From the NCBI GenBank assembly GCA_019239785.1, contig JAFAZM010000266.1, positions 1-8,140 of the forward strand: a stretch of DNA of 8,140 nt. The letters run 5' to 3'. A program made the position numbers and the translations under genes. The first letter of the stretch is position 1, and each line of letters starts with the position of its first letter. The stretch comes from Sphingomonadaceae bacterium (GTDB lineage Bacteria > Pseudomonadota > Alphaproteobacteria > Sphingomonadales > Sphingomonadaceae). The notes under the pieces are model-generated. The model was not told the origin of the DNA, did not search any database, and was given only the letters and a program-made list of their open reading frames with translations. Positions 5,822-8,140 of the stretch are shown piece by piece.

Positions 5822-6341
5822 CAGGGAAGAGCCGCGGATTGCGCAGCAGGGCGGCGGAGACCAAGGCGACCACGAATCCGACCGGGAAGATCTCCATGAA
5901 GGTCATTCCGATGCGGACGAGCGGATTGGCGTAGGCCTGCCGCATATTCTCCATCTCCGCCGTCACGCGTGCGAGCTCGGTTGGGCTGTCGCCGGCGGCG
6001 CGATGCCGCTCGACCGTCGCGGCGATGAACTGGTCCATGAACCGGTAGCCGGTCGCCGCGAGATAGGTTTCCCAGACCGCGACGTAGATGATCCCGGCGA
6101 CCAGGGCGATGGCGAGGCCGAGGCCGAAGGCGGGCAGGAAGCGGATCACCCCGCCGCGCTCGACGTCGCGAAAGCGCTTCGTGCCGACGAAGATGAAGCT
6201 CATCCCGGCGAGCATGACCAGATAGCCGAACCAGAGCGAGTGCGAGAAGCCGCTGCCCTCCGGGATCAGGAAGAGCCCCGCCATGATGACGAGGATGATG
6301 ATGAGGCCGGACAGGGATCCGTAGACGAGCGCGTATCGCAT
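5781..6341 (-). CDS. DUF4199-family integral membrane protein
   Basis: This is a 186-residue membrane protein. Hydrophobic segments lie at about 5-26, 34-54, 70-91 and 143-166, giving four helices with a longer hydrophilic loop (about 92-142, including AEMENMRQAYANP) between the third and fourth. The layout, with SFIFVGTKRFRD after helix 2, matches DUF4199, a family of unknown function. I chose the ATG at 6339-6341 because GGGGGAG lies 8 bases upstream and the first helix starts at once; the longer open frame would add 47 residues antisense to the VOC gene. The VOC gene ends 22 bases upstream, so the two are probably co-transcribed. The 3' end overlaps the FKBP gene. Confidence 0.82.
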   Translation of the reverse strand: MRYALVYGSLSGLIIILVIMAGLFLIPEGSGFSHSLWFGYLVMLAGMSFIFVGTKRFRDVERGGVIRFLPAFGLGLAIALVAGIIYVAVWETYLAATGYRFMDQFIAATVERHRAAGDSPTELARVTAEMENMRQAYANPLVRIGMTFMEIFPVGFVVALVSAALLRNPRLFPANVQPQAARPEAG

Positions 6342-6363
6342 GAGTGCAACTCCCCCTTCGAGT

Positions 6364-6744
6364 TCAGGCGCCCGCGACGGGCTCCCACAATTCGATCGCA
6401 TTGCCTTCGGGATCGTGGATGCGGGCGAAATCGCCGATCCCGGTATCCCGGTCCTCGCGGACGATCTCGATGCCGGCGGCACGAAGCTTTGCGAGCAGGC
6501 CGTCGAGATCGGAGACGCGCAGGTTGATCATCGCAGTCCGCTCGCGCGGGAAATAATCGCTGTCGTCGGGGAAAGGCGCGAACACCATCGGGCCGCCCTG
6601 ATGATACCAGCAATGCGGATTCGACTGGCCGTTCGCGTCGGCGCCGATCCCGCCGCCGACGCCGAGCTGCTCGAGATACCAGGCCTTGAGCCCGGCCGGG
6701 TCTTTCGCCCGGAAGAAATAGCCCCCCATTCCGACGACCGGCAT
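6364..6744 (-). CDS. VOC-fold (glyoxalase/bleomycin resistance-like) protein
   Basis: This 126-residue protein fits the vicinal oxygen chelate superfamily. It has two beta-alpha-beta-beta-beta units: the first begins MGGYFFRAKDPAGLKAWYLEQLG, the second AMINLRVSDLDGLLAKLRAAG and ends with IHDPEGNAIELWEP, where E118 is the usual metal ligand. The length is typical of a one-domain member that works as a dimer. Substrate is not readable, since the family covers lyases, dioxygenases and drug-binding proteins. GGGGAGG lies just before the ATG at 6742-6744, so the start is firm. It heads a probable two-gene operon with the DUF4199 gene and has an 18-bp palindrome in its promoter region, so control by the neighbouring LuxR-type regulator is likely. 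Confidence 0.87.
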   Translation of the reverse strand: MPVVGMGGYFFRAKDPAGLKAWYLEQLGVGGGIGADANGQSNPHCWYHQGGPMVFAPFPDDSDYFPRERTAMINLRVSDLDGLLAKLRAAGIEIVREDRDTGIGDFARIHDPEGNAIELWEPVAGA

Positions 6745-6774
6745 GCGTGCCTCCCCTGTTGTGTCGCCGCGAAA

Positions 6775-6818
6775 ACTATCCGCTCCGCCGGCCCGATGCC
6801 ATCACCCTTAAGGGTGAT
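6775..6818 (-). promoter_or_regulatory. Candidate activated promoter of the VOC-DUF4199 operon with 18-bp palindrome
   Basis: ATCACCCTTAAGGGTGAT at 6801-6818 is a perfect palindrome with 9-bp arms. Read on the minus strand, GATAGT (6775-6780) is a reasonable -10 box. At the -35 position (6798-6803) there is only GATGGC, a poor match, and the palindrome overlaps it. If transcription starts about 7 bases after the -10 box, near 6768, the palindrome centre is at about -41.5, as expected for a LuxR-type activator next to RNA polymerase. The start site is inferred. Confidence 0.55.
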
Positions 6819-6833
6819 TCCGGCCCTTTGACC

Positions 6834-6875
6834 TCAAAAGATGATGCGCTTCGTTCGAAGCGGATCATGTTTTGA
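6834..6875. terminator. 42-nt hairpin with flanking A/T tracts, possibly a bidirectional terminator
   Basis: Arms TCAAAA, ATGAT and CGCTTCG (6834-6853) pair with CGAAGCG, ATCAT and TTTTGA (6856-6875). Only two G-G mismatches interrupt the stem and the centre is TT. The four-base T tracts on both ends resemble a bidirectional intrinsic terminator, though the tracts are short. It may equally be a dispersed palindromic repeat; the ATGATCCG stretch recalls intergenic repeats of alphaproteobacteria. Confidence 0.45.
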
Positions 6876-6890
6876 ACAGTCTTTGCTGCC

Positions 6891-6934
6891 GCATTTTCCG
6901 AGTCGTCAGCCACTTCGGGCTGACTTGAAAATGC
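6891..6934. terminator. Hairpin directly after the LuxR-type regulator stop codon
   Basis: GTCAGCC (6905-6911) and GGCTGAC (6918-6924) form a 7-bp stem with a six-base loop. Outer arms GCATTTTC (6891-6898) and GAAAATGC (6927-6934) extend it across an uneven internal loop. The outer arm touches the regulator's stop codon on the minus strand. No T tract follows, so it may protect or pause the transcript rather than terminate by itself. Confidence 0.4.
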
Positions 6935-7348
6935 TCAGGGAATGAGCGCCAGGAAGCGCGCTTTCTCGATCGCCTCGATCCTTTTCTGCACCTCGAGCTT
7001 CTCGAACACCCGGGCGACATGGGTCTTCACCGTGTTGGGTGAGATGCCGAGCGCGCGGGCCATCTCCTTGTTCGACCGGCCCGAGGCGAGCAGCCCCAAT
7101 ATCTCGCATTCGCGTGGCGTGAGGCCGAGCGAATGGATTGCCTTGTCGTTGCGCTCGAACGCCGCCGGCCGCGGCGCCGGGGTCAGCCGCCGGCCCACCC
7201 AGATGCCGATCGCGACGAAGCCCAGAGCGAGCAGCGAGATGTAGAGCTCGGTCGAGAACATATGGGTGAGATGACGGAATTGCAGCCATTCGAGCAGGGT
7301 GGCGGCCGCGGCCAGCGCCAGAGCGTAGAGCAGGATCGTCCGCGCCAT
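6935..7348 (-). CDS. Membrane-anchored LuxR-type HTH transcriptional regulator
   Basis: This is a 137-residue protein with two predicted membrane helices (about 3-21 and 33-54) and a short linker. A LuxR/GerE-type DNA-binding domain follows at about 73-134: GLTPRECEILGLLASGRSNKEMARALGISPNTVKTHVARVFEKL, in which NTVKTHV is the recognition helix. There is no receiver or autoinducer-binding domain, so any signal must act through the membrane segment or through protein level. Such small membrane-bound regulators are found in alphaproteobacteria, often near small membrane-protein genes. Here the VOC and DUF4199 genes lie downstream on the same strand behind a palindrome suited to a LuxR-type dimer. 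The start ATG at 7346-7348 gives the complete first helix; its Shine-Dalgarno is weak. Confidence 0.85.
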   Translation of the reverse strand: MARTILLYALALAAAATLLEWLQFRHLTHMFSTELYISLLALGFVAIGIWVGRRLTPAPRPAAFERNDKAIHSLGLTPRECEILGLLASGRSNKEMARALGISPNTVKTHVARVFEKLEVQKRIEAIEKARFLALIP

Positions 7349-7428
7349 TGCCCGAGGCTGCCAGAAATGCGCCGCCGGGGCCAGCGGCGCCGCCGGAACG
7401 ACTGCTCACGACCTTGGTTCTCGCCCCG
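7349..7428. other. Divergent intergenic region between regulator and nucleotidyltransferase genes
   Basis: These 80 bases must hold the promoters of both divergent genes unless these lie inside coding sequence. I see no convincing promoter hexamers and no strong Shine-Dalgarno sequence for either start. Confidence 0.3.
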
Positions 7429-8140
7429 ATGAGCACGCAGCTGCCAACGCTCGACCCGTCCCGCTTCGAGCCGCCGCCCGAGGCGATCGACTTCTATGTC
7501 GAGAGCCTGAAGCTGCTGGTGGAATCCGGCCTGCCCTTCCTGCTCTCGGGCACCTATGCGCTCGCCTGCTACACCGGGATCAGCCGGCCGACCAAGGATC
7601 TCGACGTCTTCTGCAAGCCGAGCGACGCCCCCCGCATCCTCTCCTTCTTCAAGGGCAAGGGCTATAAGATCGAGATGGAGGACGAGCGCTGGATCGGGAA
7701 GGTCTGGCGCGGCGACAATTTCTTCGACGTCATCTTCAACATCTCCTCGGCGAGCATCCCGATCACCGACGCCTGGTTCCAGGAGGTGTACGAGGCGAAG
7801 GTGTACGGCACCATGGTGCGGGTGACGCCCCCGACCCATTTCATCCTTTCGAAGCTCTTCCTCCAGACCCGCTACCGCTACGATGGCGCCGACATCGTCC
7901 ACGTCATCCTCCTCAAGCATGAGGAGATCGACTGGGAATGGCTGCTCTCCTCGATGGAGCTCTATTGGGAGGTACTGCTGATCAACATTTTGAATTTCCG
8001 CTTCGTCTATCCGACCGAGCGGGACCTCATCCCGCGCTGGCTCTACGACGAGCTGATGTCGCGCCTCAGGGCCCAGGACGAGATGCCGCCCGCCTCCATC
8101 AAGATCTGCCGGGGCCGGCTGATCAGCCCCACCGATTACG
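7429..8140 (+). CDS. Nucleotidyltransferase-fold protein, 3' end missing
   Basis: The open frame starts at ATG 7429 and runs without a stop through the right edge, giving 237 complete codons. The segment FLLSGTYALACYTGISRPTKDLDVFCKP (about residues 38-64) has a small-residue turn (SGTYAL), then T-K-D-L-D, where the two aspartates (D57 and D59) fit the metal-binding DxD of minimal nucleotidyltransferases. FFDVIFNIS (about 98-106) places a further acidic residue, D100, where the third is expected. The rest is rich in Trp, Tyr and charged residues, with a PPTHFILSKLFLQTRYRYDGADIVH segment like that of AbiEii/UGP-type families, in which a Lys and an Asp follow the catalytic core. Substrate is unknown. 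It could be housekeeping or the toxin half of a pair whose partner lies outside the window. No Shine-Dalgarno is visible, so the exact start is less sure. Confidence 0.75.
   Translation, partial: MSTQLPTLDPSRFEPPPEAIDFYVESLKLLVESGLPFLLSGTYALACYTGISRPTKDLDVFCKPSDAPRILSFFKGKGYKIEMEDERWIGKVWRGDNFFDVIFNISSASIPITDAWFQEVYEAKVYGTMVRVTPPTHFILSKLFLQTRYRYDGADIVHVILLKHEEIDWEWLLSSMELYWEVLLINILNFRFVYPTERDLIPRWLYDELMSRLRAQDEMPPASIKICRGRLISPTDY

Noticed and set aside
6342..6482. Longer N-terminus for the DUF4199 protein
   Set aside because: The extra 47 residues are antisense to the VOC gene. A good Shine-Dalgarno sits right before the ATG at 6339-6341.
7183..7920. 245-residue minus-strand open frame crossing the LuxR-type and nucleotidyltransferase genes
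   Set aside because: It spans two divergent genes with clear motifs, and its own translation is rich in Asp, Glu, Gly and Arg without a domain.

Overview
This is a GC-rich, densely packed window with long antisense shadow ORFs, as expected of a high-GC alphaproteobacterial chromosome. A sphingomonad (Sphingomonadales) is my best guess. It rests on the gene repertoire: a PepSY/OmpR-type regulator/PhoQ-like kinase cluster, an IspB-type prenyl synthase, and a short membrane-anchored LuxR-type regulator next to a DUF4199 gene. The placement is inference. I see no rRNA, tRNA, CRISPR array, transposase or phage gene.

Left part (1-2559): the 5' end of an octaprenyl/polyprenyl diphosphate synthase gene runs off the left edge on the minus strand. 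It diverges from a plus-strand gene that joins a saccharopine-dehydrogenase-like NAD(P)-binding domain to a DUF4166 domain. That gene meets, tail to tail, a minus-strand VapB/VapC-type toxin-antitoxin pair. The two converging stop codons share one CTAG. An 18-bp inverted repeat overlaps the predicted antitoxin promoter.

Centre (2598-5821): reading along the minus strand, a secreted PepSY-domain protein, an OmpR/PhoP-type response regulator and a PhoQ-like sensor kinase form a plausible envelope-sensing cluster. A striking 167-bp composite palindrome sits between the PepSY gene and the regulator. It overlaps the last codons of the PepSY gene. On the plus strand, diverging from the PepSY gene, lies an exported FKBP-type prolyl isomerase with an ambiguous, possibly non-AUG, start.

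Right part (5781-8140): a LuxR-type HTH regulator with two N-terminal membrane helices, a VOC-fold protein and a four-helix DUF4199 membrane protein lie on the minus strand. A perfect 18-bp palindrome upstream of the VOC gene is centred about 41.5 bp before the start site that I infer from a weak -10 box. That is the position expected of a LuxR-type activator site, and the adjacent regulator is the obvious candidate. A near-copy of the palindrome core lies in the PepSY/FKBP divergent region. Two large hairpins follow the regulator gene. A nucleotidyltransferase-fold gene runs off the right edge.

No stretch above 300 bases lacks a gene. The largest gaps are 4713-4956 and 6745-6934, and both are full of inverted repeats.
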